Source: JAWRCU01 sp033542235 (GTDB taxonomy: Bacteria > Pseudomonadota > Alphaproteobacteria > Rhizobiales > Rhizobiaceae). From it: 64,000 bases of DNA. The notes below the pieces were generated by a model. That model was not told where the DNA came from and did not search any database. It worked only from the letters and a program-made list of their open reading frames with translations. A program made the position numbers and the translations under genes. Shown here one piece after another: positions 44,043 through 53,446 of this stretch (positions are counted from its first letter, which is position 1; the number at the start of each line of letters is the position of its first letter). The DNA lies in the NCBI RefSeq assembly GCF_033542235.1, contig NZ_JAWRCU010000006.1, positions 124,001 through 188,000 of the forward strand, read 5' to 3'.

Positions 44043-45229
44043 CAGATCACTCCTTCGCCACGCAATCTGTCGATTTCCTCGGCCTGCAGGCCGAGCACCT
44101 CACCGAGCACACCCTCAGTGTCGGCGCCGAGAACCGGCGGCACGCCGATCGAAATCTCGTCGTAACCGGACAGCCTGACCGGTGTGCGCAACGCGCCGAT
44201 CCGGCCGGCTTTAGGATGTTCGAAAGCGGCAACCATGCCGCGTGCGCCGACATGGGGGTCGGCAAGAATCTCGGCGACGCTGTTCACCTCGCCCGCCGGC
44301 ACGTTGACAGCACGCAACGCTTCGGCAAGCTCGTCACGTCCGCGTCCGGCGATTGCCGCCGTCATTGCCGCCATGACCCGCTCGCGCTGAACGACGCGTT
44401 CGGAGTTGCGGTCCAACGCCCGGTCCGCCGCAAGTTCGTCCAGGCCAAGCACAGCGCAGATCGCCGCCCAATGCTGGTCGGAACCCGAGATGTGCAGCCA
44501 GCGTCCATCCCCGCATTCGAAAGCAGCGGACGGAACGCGACCCGGGTGCTCGGTACCGGTGCGCCTGGGATCTTCGGCGAGCAGGAACCAGCGCGCTGCG
44601 GCAATCGTCAGCATCGAGACCTGTACGTCGAGCATCGACAAGTCGACATGGGTGCCGCGTCCCGATTGCGCACGTCCCGCAATGCCCGCCAGAACGGAGA
44701 TCGCAATCCAGAGGCCGGACGACAGATCGGCGAAAGGCACCCCGACCTTTGCGGGCGCCCCGTCCGGATGGCCGGTCAGTGCCATCACGCCCGACAGCGC
44801 CTGGAAGATCGTGTCGTAGCCGTTGCGCTCGCTGTAGGGGCCGGTCTGGCCGAAACCGGTGCACGAGACGTAAACTAGCCCGGGATTGTCTGCCGAAAGC
44901 TGTTCATAGCCGAGCCCGAAGCGCGCCATTTCCCCCGGCAGGAAATTCTCGACGACAACATCCGCCTTCTGCGCGAGCGAACGGGCGATCGACTGGCCGT
45001 TTGGCGACTTGAGGTTGAGCGTTACCGACTTCTTGCCGCGGTTGAAGGCGAAGAAATAGCCGCTGTCGCCGCTGGCCACGCGCGGCTCGAACGTGCGCGT
45101 CTCGTCGCCGCTGCCCGGCCGCTCGATCTTGATCACCTCGGCGCCAAGTTCGGCCAGGATCTGCGTTGCCATCGGCCCCGCGAGCACGCGGCTGAAATCC
45201 AGGATGCGGATGCCGTCGAGCGGTTTCAC
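44042..45229 (-). CDS. CaiB/BaiF (family III) CoA transferase
   Basis: 395-aa family III CoA transferase. The N-terminal ILDFSRVLAGPMATQILAEL, GAEVIKIERPGSGDETR, NRGKKSVTLNLKSP and the catalytic Asp in VGVPFADLSSGLW are present. It moves CoA between carboxylic acids, giving a second way, besides the ATP-dependent ligase, to charge the substrate. The start is GTG at 45229, overlapping the upstream hydratase stop (GTGA); no ATG fits the domain start. Confidence 0.88.
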   Translation of the reverse strand: MKPLDGIRILDFSRVLAGPMATQILAELGAEVIKIERPGSGDETRTFEPRVASGDSGYFFAFNRGKKSVTLNLKSPNGQSIARSLAQKADVVVENFLPGEMARFGLGYEQLSADNPGLVYVSCTGFGQTGPYSERNGYDTIFQALSGVMALTGHPDGAPAKVGVPFADLSSGLWIAISVLAGIAGRAQSGRGTHVDLSMLDVQVSMLTIAAARWFLLAEDPRRTGTEHPGRVPSAAFECGDGRWLHISGSDQHWAAICAVLGLDELAADRALDRNSERVVQRERVMAAMTAAIAGRGRDELAEALRAVNVPAGEVNSVAEILADPHVGARGMVAAFEHPKAGRIGALRTPVRLSGYDEISIGVPPVLGADTEGVLGEVLGLQAEEIDRLRGEGVI

Positions 45230-45960
45230 TTGCCCGTCCTCCGGAAGCCGCGCATCAGCGCGTTGACGTCGCGTCCGGCCGCCATGGCAGCATCGAAAGG
45301 CAGATCGGCAACGCGGTAGAACAGCGCCTTGGCGGCGGCCATCGCCATCGGATTGGCCTTTGCCCACTGGTTTGCGATCTCCAGCGCGGTGTCGATCACG
45401 GCGTCCACGGGAACGACACGGTTGGCGAGACCGAGCGCCCGCGCCTCCTCAGCACCGATCAGACGGCCGAGGCTCACCATCTCGAATGCGGCCTTGCGTC
45501 CCAGCTGGCGCTGCAGCCCGGTCATGACCAGGGCCGGGACGATGTCGTGCTTGAGTTCGGGATAGCCGAATTTGAGGTCGGCTCCGGCCACCATCATGTC
45601 GCAGCCGATCGCCAGACCGGCGCCGCCACCGACCGCGGCCCCTTGCACCGCCGACACGACAGGCTTCTTCATCTCCTGCAGCCTGGATTGCAGCCGGCAG
45701 GTCAGATCGGCACGGGCAAGCACGCGAGGCTGCTGGTCTGGCGTCAGGTCCTTGAATTCGGACAGATCGGCGCCGGCGCAGAAACCCTTCCCTTCACCGG
45801 CAAGCACGATCGCGCGGATTGCGTCGTCGCCATCTGCCGCATTCAATACATCAAGCAGGCCCTGCGTCAGCTCCGTGTTGAGTGCATTGAGCTTGTCGGG
45901 CCGGTTCATGCGGATGATCCGCACGGTATCGCTATCCTCGACAATGACGCATCCTGGCAT
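45226..45960 (-). CDS. Enoyl-CoA hydratase/isomerase family protein
   Basis: 244-aa crotonase. Oxyanion-hole motifs FCAGADLSEFKDLTPDQ and QGAAVGGGAGLAIGCDMMVA are present, with Glu in YPELKHDIVPALVMTG and FEMVSLGRLIGAEEA at the two acid positions. It is distinct from the other crotonase of the operon, so successive hydration or isomerisation steps are likely. ATG 45960 lies 10 bases after the upstream stop. Confidence 0.88.
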   Translation of the reverse strand: MPGCVIVEDSDTVRIIRMNRPDKLNALNTELTQGLLDVLNAADGDDAIRAIVLAGEGKGFCAGADLSEFKDLTPDQQPRVLARADLTCRLQSRLQEMKKPVVSAVQGAAVGGGAGLAIGCDMMVAGADLKFGYPELKHDIVPALVMTGLQRQLGRKAAFEMVSLGRLIGAEEARALGLANRVVPVDAVIDTALEIANQWAKANPMAMAAAKALFYRVADLPFDAAMAAGRDVNALMRGFRRTGK

Positions 45961-45970
45961 ATCGATCCTC

Positions 45971-46915
45971 TCAAGCATTCTCGTGGGCCTCGGCGAACGA
46001 TGTCGCGAACCCTGCCCGCGCCACCTTGCTGTCGAGCGGGCGTCCGAGCACCTGCTCGCAGAGGCGCGATGCAACCATCACCTTGTCGAGATCGAGCCCG
46101 GTGGAGACCCCTTCCGTCTCGAACAGATTGACCAGATCTTCAGTAGCGACATTGCCAGCGCGACCCGAGCCGTAGCGGATCTTCGTCGGGTGACCGCCAA
46201 CGCCGCCGAAGGATGAATCGAAATGGCGGCAGCCGGCTTCGTAGGCCGCGACGCAGTTGGCGATGCCGATGCCACGCGTGTCATGAAAGTGACCGACGCA
46301 GGTCACATCCGGGGCCGCCTGGGTCAGCAGACGGAAGAGCTGCGCGACCTTGGTTGGCGTGCCTAGACCAGTGGTATCGCCGATCGTCACGATCCTGACG
46401 CCATGCCTTGCGAAGCGGTGCACATCCTCGACGACACGTTCCGGTGCGACCTCGCCCTCGAACGGGCAGCCCAGCGCCACGGAGATGACGCCCACCAGCC
46501 GGAACCGATCACCTGCTGCCTCGACCATTTCGCCAATGCGTGCCCATTGGCCCTCGCGCGACGTGCCGAGATTGCGCTGGGTGTGGGATTCGGTCGCCGA
46601 GGCAAGCAGGCTCACCTCGTTGGCGCCGTGCCCGGCAGCGAGATCGACCACAGCCCGCTTCACGCCGGCGAGGTTCGGTGTCGTCGCCTTGTAGTAGACA
46701 CCGGGACGCCGCCTGATGCCGGCGAGCACGTCTCCCGCGTCGCCAAAGGCCGGCACCTTGCCGGGATGCGAATAGCTCGTCGCTTCGATGCGGGGGAAAC
46801 CCGCCTCGGTGAACGCATCGATCAACGCGATTTTGTCGGTGGTGGCGACAAAATCAGGCTCGTGCTGCAGGCCGTCGCGCGCGAAGCATTCGCAGATGAC
46901 GACATCGGCGCTCAT
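45971..46915 (-). CDS. Hydroxymethylglutaryl-CoA lyase family enzyme with His in place of the catalytic Cys
   Basis: 314-aa DRE-TIM aldolase-type barrel. The general-base Arg-Asp (CFARDGLQHEP) and the metal ligands HFHDTRGIGIAN are present. The active-site loop reads FGGVGGHPT followed by SGRAGNVATEDLV, whereas HMG-CoA lyases have GGCP at that position, so the loop Cys is replaced by His. It probably cleaves a different 3-hydroxy-3-substituted acyl-CoA, or is an aldolase-like relative. ATG 46915 overlaps the permease stop by four bases. Confidence 0.87.
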   Translation of the reverse strand: MSADVVICECFARDGLQHEPDFVATTDKIALIDAFTEAGFPRIEATSYSHPGKVPAFGDAGDVLAGIRRRPGVYYKATTPNLAGVKRAVVDLAAGHGANEVSLLASATESHTQRNLGTSREGQWARIGEMVEAAGDRFRLVGVISVALGCPFEGEVAPERVVEDVHRFARHGVRIVTIGDTTGLGTPTKVAQLFRLLTQAAPDVTCVGHFHDTRGIGIANCVAAYEAGCRHFDSSFGGVGGHPTKIRYGSGRAGNVATEDLVNLFETEGVSTGLDLDKVMVASRLCEQVLGRPLDSKVARAGFATSFAEAHENA

Positions 46916-47727
46916 TTGCGATCCTCCCGGCCGCGCAGCAAATGCGAGCCGACCAGCAGAATTATCGAAAGCCCGATCAGCAGCGAGGAAATCGCCGCGA
47001 CGGTCGGATCGATCTGGTCGCGAATGTTGGCGAACATCAGCCGGGTCAGCGTCGCGTTCTCCCCGCCCGAAATGAACAACGCGATGACGACTTCGTCGAA
47101 GGATGTGACAAAGGCGAAAAGCGCACCCGACATCACCGAAAGGCGGATCTGCGGCAGCGTAACGGTGAGAAAGGCCCAGGGGAGGGACGCGCCCAGGCTT
47201 TGGGCGACACGCTCCTGGTTCATGTCGTAGCTGGCAAGACCGCTCAGCACCGCGATGACGACAAAGGGCAATGCCAGCACGGTGTGCGCCATGACCAGGC
47301 CAGTCGTCGTGCCGTTCAGGCCGATCTTGGCGTAGACGAAGTAGCAGCCGATGGCGACAAGGATCAGCGGCACCAGCATCGGCAGCATGAACACGCCGCG
47401 CGCCAGCGACGAGGCTGCGCGATAGGCCCGCGAGATTCCGTAGGCAGCAAGCGTGCCGAAAGTCGTCGCGAACACCGTCGTCAGCAGCGCCGCGCGCAAC
47501 GAAACGAAAGTGGCTGCGCGCCATTCGGGCGATCCCAGATACGCCTCATACCATTGCAGGCTCCAGCTCCGGGGTGGGAACTCCAGATATTTGCTGCCCG
47601 AGAAGGACATCGGGATAACGATGACGCAGGGGATGATCAGGAAGGCGAAGACCAGCGCCACCAGCATATACAGCCACAGCCTCTGGAAATGCGTGATTTG
47701 GGTCTCGGTCGCGGGACGGTTGAGCAT
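46912..47727 (-). CDS. ABC transporter permease (PotC-like)
   Basis: 271-aa permease beginning with helix LVALVFAFLIIPCVIVIPMS and carrying the EAA-type loop VAQSLGASLPWAFLTVTLPQ. The downstream SFDEVVIALFISGGENATL is characteristic of PotC-type subunits. The start overlaps the partner permease stop by one base (TGATG). Confidence 0.9.
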   Translation of the reverse strand: MLNRPATETQITHFQRLWLYMLVALVFAFLIIPCVIVIPMSFSGSKYLEFPPRSWSLQWYEAYLGSPEWRAATFVSLRAALLTTVFATTFGTLAAYGISRAYRAASSLARGVFMLPMLVPLILVAIGCYFVYAKIGLNGTTTGLVMAHTVLALPFVVIAVLSGLASYDMNQERVAQSLGASLPWAFLTVTLPQIRLSVMSGALFAFVTSFDEVVIALFISGGENATLTRLMFANIRDQIDPTVAAISSLLIGLSIILLVGSHLLRGREDRK

Positions 47728-48632
47728 CAGCGTACGCCCTCGAAACTGTCGACCCTGAAGAGCCGCTTGAAGACGTAGAGGATGATGGCGGTGACCACGA
47801 GGAGCACGACGCCGAGCGAGCTCGCGGCACCCCAGTTGCCATAGACGGAAATGTTGTTGGCGATCTGCATCGCCCACATCGCGACACGTCCTCCGCCAAG
47901 CAATGCCGGCGTGACGAAGAAGCCGAGGCAGAGCACGAAAACAAGTGCGACACCGGCGGCAAGTCCGGGCAGCGACATCGGGAGGAAAACCTGGCGGAAT
48001 GCCTGCGAGGGCGTGGCACCACAATTAGCGGCAGCGCGCATATACACAGGGTCGATCGCCCGCATGGAGGCATAGAGCGGCAGGATCAGGAACGGCAGCA
48101 TGACATGCACCATGCCGATCACGGTACCCAGCATGTTGTGCACCAGCGGCAGCGGGGTGGAGATCAAGCCTGCATCGATCAGCCACGTGTTGACCAGTCC
48201 GGTACGCTGCAGCAGCACAAGCCAGGCGTAGGTGCGTACGAGCACCGAAGTCCAGAACGGCAGGACCACAAAGATCATCAGCAGCCCGGCGGTGCGCTCG
48301 GAAAGCTGCGACAGCAGGTAGGCGACGGGATAGCCGAGAAGCACACAGATGAGCGTCACCAGGCCCGCCACCTCGAAGGTGGAGATGAAGGTGCGCACAT
48401 AGATCGGTTTCAGCACGCGCGTATAATTTTCCAGCGTCGGCTCCCCGGACGCTCCGAAGAAGGAAAGCCAGAACAGCCAACCGATCGGCAGGATCAGGAC
48501 AAGGAAGATCAGGATCGCGCCCGGTAGCGTCAGGGACGCGAGCGCGCGGCGCTCGCGGCTGCCCTGTCGCTTCAAGGCATCGGCATTGTGGTCGGCATCG
48601 GCGATGCCCGTATGATTGAGCACCATCGTCAT
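47727..48632 (-). CDS. ABC transporter permease (PotB-like)
   Basis: 301-aa permease with a cytoplasmic lead of about 35 residues, then LPGAILIFLVLILPIGWLFW and further helices. The EAA-type loop reads AANCGATPSQAFRQVFLPMS and is followed by LGFFVTPALLGGGR, conserved in PotB-like proteins. The start at 48632 overlaps the ATPase stop by four bases. Confidence 0.9.
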   Translation of the reverse strand: MTMVLNHTGIADADHNADALKRQGSRERRALASLTLPGAILIFLVLILPIGWLFWLSFFGASGEPTLENYTRVLKPIYVRTFISTFEVAGLVTLICVLLGYPVAYLLSQLSERTAGLLMIFVVLPFWTSVLVRTYAWLVLLQRTGLVNTWLIDAGLISTPLPLVHNMLGTVIGMVHVMLPFLILPLYASMRAIDPVYMRAAANCGATPSQAFRQVFLPMSLPGLAAGVALVFVLCLGFFVTPALLGGGRVAMWAMQIANNISVYGNWGAASSLGVVLLVVTAIILYVFKRLFRVDSFEGVR

Positions 48633-49690
48633 GACTTGTCCGCCACCAGGATCGTGTGTTCGCGGTCGAGCCATAGCTGGATCGGCTGCCCGCGTTCCGG
48701 CAGGTCCCTGCCGCCGAGGTCCGGCCCGCGACGCAGGTCGAGCTCGATACCATCAGGCATGCGAACCGTGATCAGATAGCTGTCGCCCTGGTAGATGACA
48801 TCGGTCGCCTCAGCCTCGATCCGGTTGGCGGTCTCGGTTTCGTCGCCCTTCCAGCGCAGTCGCTCGGGACGAATGACGAGCCAGGGTTTGTCGCTGCTCT
48901 TCCAGTCGTCGCGCGTCCTGAGCGGCCGGCCATAGAGCAGCGCACCCGACGCATTTGTTTCGACCGGCAGGAAACGGGTCTCGCCAATGAAATCCGCCAC
49001 GAATTTGTTCTTCGGCCGGTCGTAGATCTCGTCGGGCGTTCCGAGTTGCACGATCTTGCCGCCGTTCACCACAGCGATGCGGTCCGAAAGCGTCAATGCC
49101 TCGCGCTGGTCATGCGTGACATAGACCGTCGTCGTTCCCAACCGATCGTGCAGCCGCTTCAGCTCAAGCTGCATGTGCTCGCGCAGCTTCTTGTCGAGCG
49201 CCGAAAGCGGCTCGTCCATCAGCAGGATCGACGGTTCGAAGACGATGGCGCGCGCCAGTGCCACGCGCTGGCGCTGGCCGCCCGAAAGCGCGTTGACGCC
49301 GCGGTCGGCGAGATGCGCCATCTGGACAAGGCCAAGCGCCTCCTCGACACGACGATCGAGATCGGCGCCGGACACGCCGCGCGGGCGCAGGGGATAGCCG
49401 ACATTGCGGCGCACGTTCATATGGGGAAACAGCGCGTAGTTCTGGAAGACCATGCCCAAGTTGCGCTTGTGCGGTGGCAGCAGCAGAAATTCGGCGCCAT
49501 CGATGGTGATCGAGCCCGAATCCGGGCGCACGAAGCCGGCAAGCACATTGAGAAGCGTGGTCTTGCCGGATCCCGACGGTCCGAGCAGGGTCAGAAACTC
49601 GCCCGGCGCGATATCAAGCGACACATCGTCGAGTGCGTGAAAGCTGCCATAGGCTTTCTTGATATTACGGATTTCGACCCTGTCGGGCAT
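48629..49690 (-). CDS. ABC transporter ATP-binding protein (PotA-like)
   Basis: 353-aa ATPase. Walker A GPSGSGKTTLLNVLAG, Q-loop MVFQNYALFPHMNV, signature LSGGQRQRVALARAIVFEPS, Walker B ILLMDEPLSALDKKL and YVTHDQREALTLSDR are intact; a TOBE-type domain fills about 240-353. ATG 49690 follows AAGGAGG. The 286-base gap before it (49691-49976) holds no gene that I can recognise. Confidence 0.92.
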   Translation of the reverse strand: MPDRVEIRNIKKAYGSFHALDDVSLDIAPGEFLTLLGPSGSGKTTLLNVLAGFVRPDSGSITIDGAEFLLLPPHKRNLGMVFQNYALFPHMNVRRNVGYPLRPRGVSGADLDRRVEEALGLVQMAHLADRGVNALSGGQRQRVALARAIVFEPSILLMDEPLSALDKKLREHMQLELKRLHDRLGTTTVYVTHDQREALTLSDRIAVVNGGKIVQLGTPDEIYDRPKNKFVADFIGETRFLPVETNASGALLYGRPLRTRDDWKSSDKPWLVIRPERLRWKGDETETANRIEAEATDVIYQGDSYLITVRMPDGIELDLRRGPDLGGRDLPERGQPIQLWLDREHTILVADKS

Positions 49691-49976
49691 CGCGGCCTCC
49701 TTGTAAACGGTCGGCATTCGCTACGCGCTCAAGCGTCAATGCAGCCAGGACGCATCCTGCGACCGACAGCGGGACGCGTCGAGCGCTTCGGTCGGGCTGG
49801 CTTTTCCCACAAAGGTCGTTGGCAACATCATCGACAATGCACCGATACAAAGACGTGTCAGAGATCGCTGCACCAACTTGCACGCCGCAACAGACGCGCG
49901 GCACACGGAGCAACGTCGAGGGCTGGATGGAAGGTGGACGCCACAATCCACCCTCCGAATTCCAGGAATGCAGGAC

Positions 49977-51017
49977 CTACTGGACGATCAGGTTCTTGAA
50001 GTCTTCCTGGACGTTCTGGATGTTCTCGGACCACCAGGTCGGCTGCATGGTGACCTGCTTTGCCGCGTTTTCCGGCGAGGCGTTCGATTGCGCGAGTATG
50101 TCGGCGGAGAACTGGGTTGCCTCGAAGGCTTTCTTGTTCGATGGCCCGTAGTAACCCATCATCGTTGGGATGCGCGCCTGCATCTCGGGCGAGACGATAT
50201 TGGCAACGAGCTTCTGCGCGGCTGCCACATTCTTGGAGCCCTTCAGGATGGCGACGCAACCAAAGCCGATGACGCCGTCCTGATAGGTGAACTTGACCGG
50301 TGCGCCGTCGGCGATGACGCCGGCGATACGGCTGCCCCAGATGGCTTCCATGTCGACTTCACCATCCTTGAGAAGCTGCGCCGACTGCGCACCCGATGTC
50401 CACCACACTGATACGCTCGGCTTGATCTTCTCGAGCGCCGCCAGCGAACGCTTGGTGTCGAGCGGATAGACCTTATCGCGTTCAACGCCGTCGCCGAGCA
50501 GCGCGATCTCCATCATTTCCTGCGGATAGACGCTGAGTGCGCGGCGGCCGGGGAACTTCTCGACGTTCCAGAAGTCTTTCCAATCCTTCGGCGGGTTGTC
50601 GCCATATTTGTCGGTACGCCAGGCGAGAACGACCGAATAGGTGTTTGTGGCGATCCAGTTCTTGGCGCGGACGCCTTCCGGGATACCGTCGCGATTGACG
50701 ACCGAATAGTCGATCGGTTCGAACAGGCCCTCGGCCGCGCCAATGGCGCAGTCTTCAGCGCCGAGATGCGCGACATCCCAGCCCGGCGCGCCGGACTGCA
50801 CCTGCACACGCACGGCAGCGATGCCGTCATGCGATTCCGTACGAAGTTCGGCGCCGATCTTTTCCGCCGATGGCTTGAACAGCGTGGCCGTGAGGTCGTC
50901 CTGAACCTTGCCGCCGAGTCCTGCGAGGGTCAGCGTATCCGCGGCCGTGGCGGCGGTGGTCGACAATACGGCCCAGGCCGCTGCTGTGATAAGTCCGCGT
51001 TTGACAGACCTTTGCAT
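49977..51017 (-). CDS. ABC transporter extracellular binding protein (PotD-like)
   Basis: 346-aa periplasmic binding protein with a Sec signal (KRGLITAAAWAVLSTTAATA) ending near residue 23 before ADTLTLAG. The mature part has GWDVAHLGAEDCAIGAAEGL and VEKFPGRRALSVYPQEM, as in polyamine-type binders. ATG 51017 is chosen because GGGAGAG lies at good spacing; ATG 51023 is possible. The gene lies between the ALDH and the ATPase, so the aldehyde dehydrogenase and importer share a transcript. Confidence 0.9.
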   Translation of the reverse strand: MQRSVKRGLITAAAWAVLSTTAATAADTLTLAGLGGKVQDDLTATLFKPSAEKIGAELRTESHDGIAAVRVQVQSGAPGWDVAHLGAEDCAIGAAEGLFEPIDYSVVNRDGIPEGVRAKNWIATNTYSVVLAWRTDKYGDNPPKDWKDFWNVEKFPGRRALSVYPQEMMEIALLGDGVERDKVYPLDTKRSLAALEKIKPSVSVWWTSGAQSAQLLKDGEVDMEAIWGSRIAGVIADGAPVKFTYQDGVIGFGCVAILKGSKNVAAAQKLVANIVSPEMQARIPTMMGYYGPSNKKAFEATQFSADILAQSNASPENAAKQVTMQPTWWSENIQNVQEDFKNLIVQ

Positions 51018-51083
51018 CTTCATCTCTCCCATTGACGATACACAATTGACTTGATCGGCAGTCACTTCTTTCTGTTTTGAGAC

Positions 51084-52529
51084 TCAGGCCGCCGCGTCCT
51101 GGAGCCCCAGTTCGCTGACGAACTTCGTCTGGAAGAAGGCCTCGAGGCCCTCCACCCCACCTTCGCTGCCATAGCCGCTTTCCTTGACGCCGCCGAACGG
51201 CGTCTCCGGCGCGGCAATGCCGAAATGATTGATCGACACCATACCGGACTCCAGCTGTTCACCGAGCAGCGTCGACGTGCGCTCCGAGCGGGTGAAGGCA
51301 AAGGCGGCAAGCCCATAGGTTAGGCTGTTCGAACGCGCGATCGCATCGTCGAGCCTGGAGAAGGACGCGATTGGCGCGAGCGGACCGAACGGCTCGTCAA
51401 CCATCAGACGCGCGTCGTCCGGTGTATCGACAAGTACGGTAGGCGCGAAGAAATTGCCCTGGTTGCCGATGCGCTTGCCGCCGGCAAGCACCCTGGCGCC
51501 GCGACTCTCGGCGTCTGCAACGAAAGCCTGCATGGCATCGAGCCGACGGGAATTAGCCAGCGGTCCCATGTGCACACCCGCCTCCGTGCCCGGACCAACC
51601 TTCAGGCTTTCCGAGCCGGCGACGAACGCATCGACAAAACGCTTGTAGTGCCGCTCGTGCACGTAATAGCGGGACGGCGCGGCACAGACCTGCCCGGCGT
51701 TGCGGTACTTCAGGAACAGGCCGAGCTTGACCGCTTCCTCCGGGTCGGCGTCTTCGCATACGATGAAAGGCGAGTGCCCGCCAAGCTCGAGCGTCGCGCG
51801 CTTGACATGAGCGGCCGCCAACTGGCCAAGGCGCTTGCCGACCGGAATGGAGCCGGTGAACGAAATCTTGCGGATCTGCGGAGCAGGAATGAGATACTCG
51901 GAGATCTCGGCCGGCACCCCGAAGACGAGATTGACGACGCCTGCCGGAATGCCGGCATCCTCAAAGCAACGAACCAGTTCGATCGGGGAAAACGGCGTCT
52001 CTTCCGGGCACTTGATGATGATCGTGCATCCGGCCGCGACCGCACCGGCAATTTTACGGACTGCCTGGCTGACCGGGAAGTTCCACGGCGAGAAACCGGC
52101 GACGGGACCGATCGGCTCCTTGATCACGATCTGGCGCACGCCGGGCGCACGCGCCGGGATAAGCCGGCCATAGGCTCGGCGCCCTTCTTCGGCATACCAG
52201 TCGATGTGATCGGCCGAACCGACGGTTTCGCCGAGTGCCTCGGCAAGTGGCTTGCCTTGTTCACGCGTCATCAGCTCAGCAATATTCGGCGCACGCTCGC
52301 GCAACAGGTTGGCCGCTTTGCGCAGCAATTTCGAACGTTCATAAGGCGAAACCAGCCTCCATTCGAGGAAGGCGCGCCGGGCTGCCGACAGCGCCCGATC
52401 GAGATCGGCAGGTGCGGCATGCGTCACCAAGGCAAAGGCTTCGCCGGTTGCCGGGTCGATGACCTTGCCGGATCGCCCGCCACTTCCCTCACACCACGCG
52501 CCATCGATGAACAGCTTCGCCAGATCCAT
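51084..52529 (-). CDS. NAD(P)-dependent aldehyde dehydrogenase (succinate-semialdehyde type)
   Basis: 481-aa ALDH of the GabD-like group. It has the oxyanion Asn in FSPWNFPVSQAVRKIAGAVA, SFTGSIPVGKRLGQLAA for the cofactor, the general base in TLELGGHSPFIVCEDAD, and the nucleophile in NAGQVCAAPSRYYV. It should oxidise an omega-aldehyde, probably the product of the operon's aminotransferase. It is the first gene of the minus-strand operon, and the double operator (copy B) lies 28-63 bases upstream. Confidence 0.92.
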   Translation of the reverse strand: MDLAKLFIDGAWCEGSGGRSGKVIDPATGEAFALVTHAAPADLDRALSAARRAFLEWRLVSPYERSKLLRKAANLLRERAPNIAELMTREQGKPLAEALGETVGSADHIDWYAEEGRRAYGRLIPARAPGVRQIVIKEPIGPVAGFSPWNFPVSQAVRKIAGAVAAGCTIIIKCPEETPFSPIELVRCFEDAGIPAGVVNLVFGVPAEISEYLIPAPQIRKISFTGSIPVGKRLGQLAAAHVKRATLELGGHSPFIVCEDADPEEAVKLGLFLKYRNAGQVCAAPSRYYVHERHYKRFVDAFVAGSESLKVGPGTEAGVHMGPLANSRRLDAMQAFVADAESRGARVLAGGKRIGNQGNFFAPTVLVDTPDDARLMVDEPFGPLAPIASFSRLDDAIARSNSLTYGLAAFAFTRSERTSTLLGEQLESGMVSINHFGIAAPETPFGGVKESGYGSEGGVEGLEAFFQTKFVSELGLQDAAA

Positions 52530-52556
52530 CCGGTTGTATTCCTCACTTCCAATTTA

Positions 52557-52592
52557 GTTGATTTCGTAAACTATATAGTTCACATCGTCAAC
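52557..52592. promoter_or_regulatory. Double MarR-type operator, copy B (upstream of ALDH operon)
   Basis: GTTGATTTCGTAAAC (52557-52571) and GTTCACATCGTCAAC (52578-52592), centres 21 bases apart, joined by TATATA. The junction gives a perfect AACTATATAGTT palindrome (52569-52580). Same layout as copies at 33875 and 53447. It lies just upstream of the ALDH start at 52529, so binding would block the 12-kb operon. Confidence 0.85.
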
Positions 52593-52790
52593 CATCTGAC
52601 CGAAAATATCTCACCCGCCCCATATTTTGAAGGGCGTCAATCAAATCGATGATTTGACTGGGAACTTGGCGAGGCGGCAGAAAAAGGCGACCAGAGCGTC
52701 ACTCCAGAATCCAAGCCGCTTCTGAACGAAATCATGTATGACAAGACGTTGAAGCGTTTATTGGTCGCGCTTGAAGCGGAACCGCCAGTA

Positions 52791-53327
52791 TCACTCTTCT
52801 TCGCTGAGATCGCCGCCGGCGGCAACGACCTCGCGGCGAAGCTGGTCGTAATAGGTGATCGAACTCTTGAAGACGGCCTGCAGGGACTTCTGAAGTTGCA
52901 GCCGCTCTCCCGGTGACAGGTTAGAAAGCATCATCTCGTTGCGGTGTTCGGAATCGGCGAGGATCTTCGCCACGATCTCCCTGCCCTCGCCGGTGAGGCG
53001 CAGCAGGATGCTGCGGCCATCCTCCGGATTTTCTGAGCGGTTGATCAGGCCCCGGTCGATGAGGCCGGACACGACACGGCTCATCTGGCTTTTCAAAAGA
53101 CCGCTGTGGTTGGCCAGAAGCTGCAGCGGCGCTTCCTTGAGATAGTCGAGCACGGCAAGGGCGCGCCATTCTCGAACCGTCAGCTTGTAGCGCGGGCTGA
53201 TCGACAGGAAGGCGATGCGGCTCGATAGCGATGCGAGACGCTGCAACTGGAAGGAAAACAGATCGCGCGCGTCATGCGCGTGCGCCATGCTATCGGCATC
53301 GTCGACGCCGTTGTCATGTCCATTCAT
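52791..53327 (-). CDS. MarR family transcriptional regulator
   Basis: 178-aa MarR protein. The dimerisation helix (SFQLQRLASLSSRIAFLSIS) is followed by a wHTH at about 60-120: LTVREWRALAVLDYLKEAPL, LLKSQMSRVVSGLIDRGLIN and a basic wing RSENPEDGRSILLRLT. ATG 53327 is used, after GGGGACGAGGGA. Three matching double operators in the window, one directly upstream of this gene (53447-53482), make autoregulation and control of the amine-catabolic module the simplest model. The effector is unknown; CoA thioesters are common for such loci. Confidence 0.9.
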   Translation of the reverse strand: MNGHDNGVDDADSMAHAHDARDLFSFQLQRLASLSSRIAFLSISPRYKLTVREWRALAVLDYLKEAPLQLLANHSGLLKSQMSRVVSGLIDRGLINRSENPEDGRSILLRLTGEGREIVAKILADSEHRNEMMLSNLSPGERLQLQKSLQAVFKSSITYYDQLRREVVAAGGDLSEEE

Positions 53328-53446
53328 TCCCTCGTCCCCTGCAGGCGCCCGTCCGCATTCGCCCAAAACGGGAAGCACATTTTCACCTCAACCCGAAACG
53401 TCATCGGAAATCCACCTCTTTGTCACGTTACGCGCAACGCGGTTTG

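Noticed and set aside
45971..46915. Assignment as the leucine-degradation HMG-CoA lyase
   Set aside because: The loop cysteine is replaced by His and no methylcrotonyl-CoA carboxylase or isovaleryl-CoA dehydrogenase gene is nearby.
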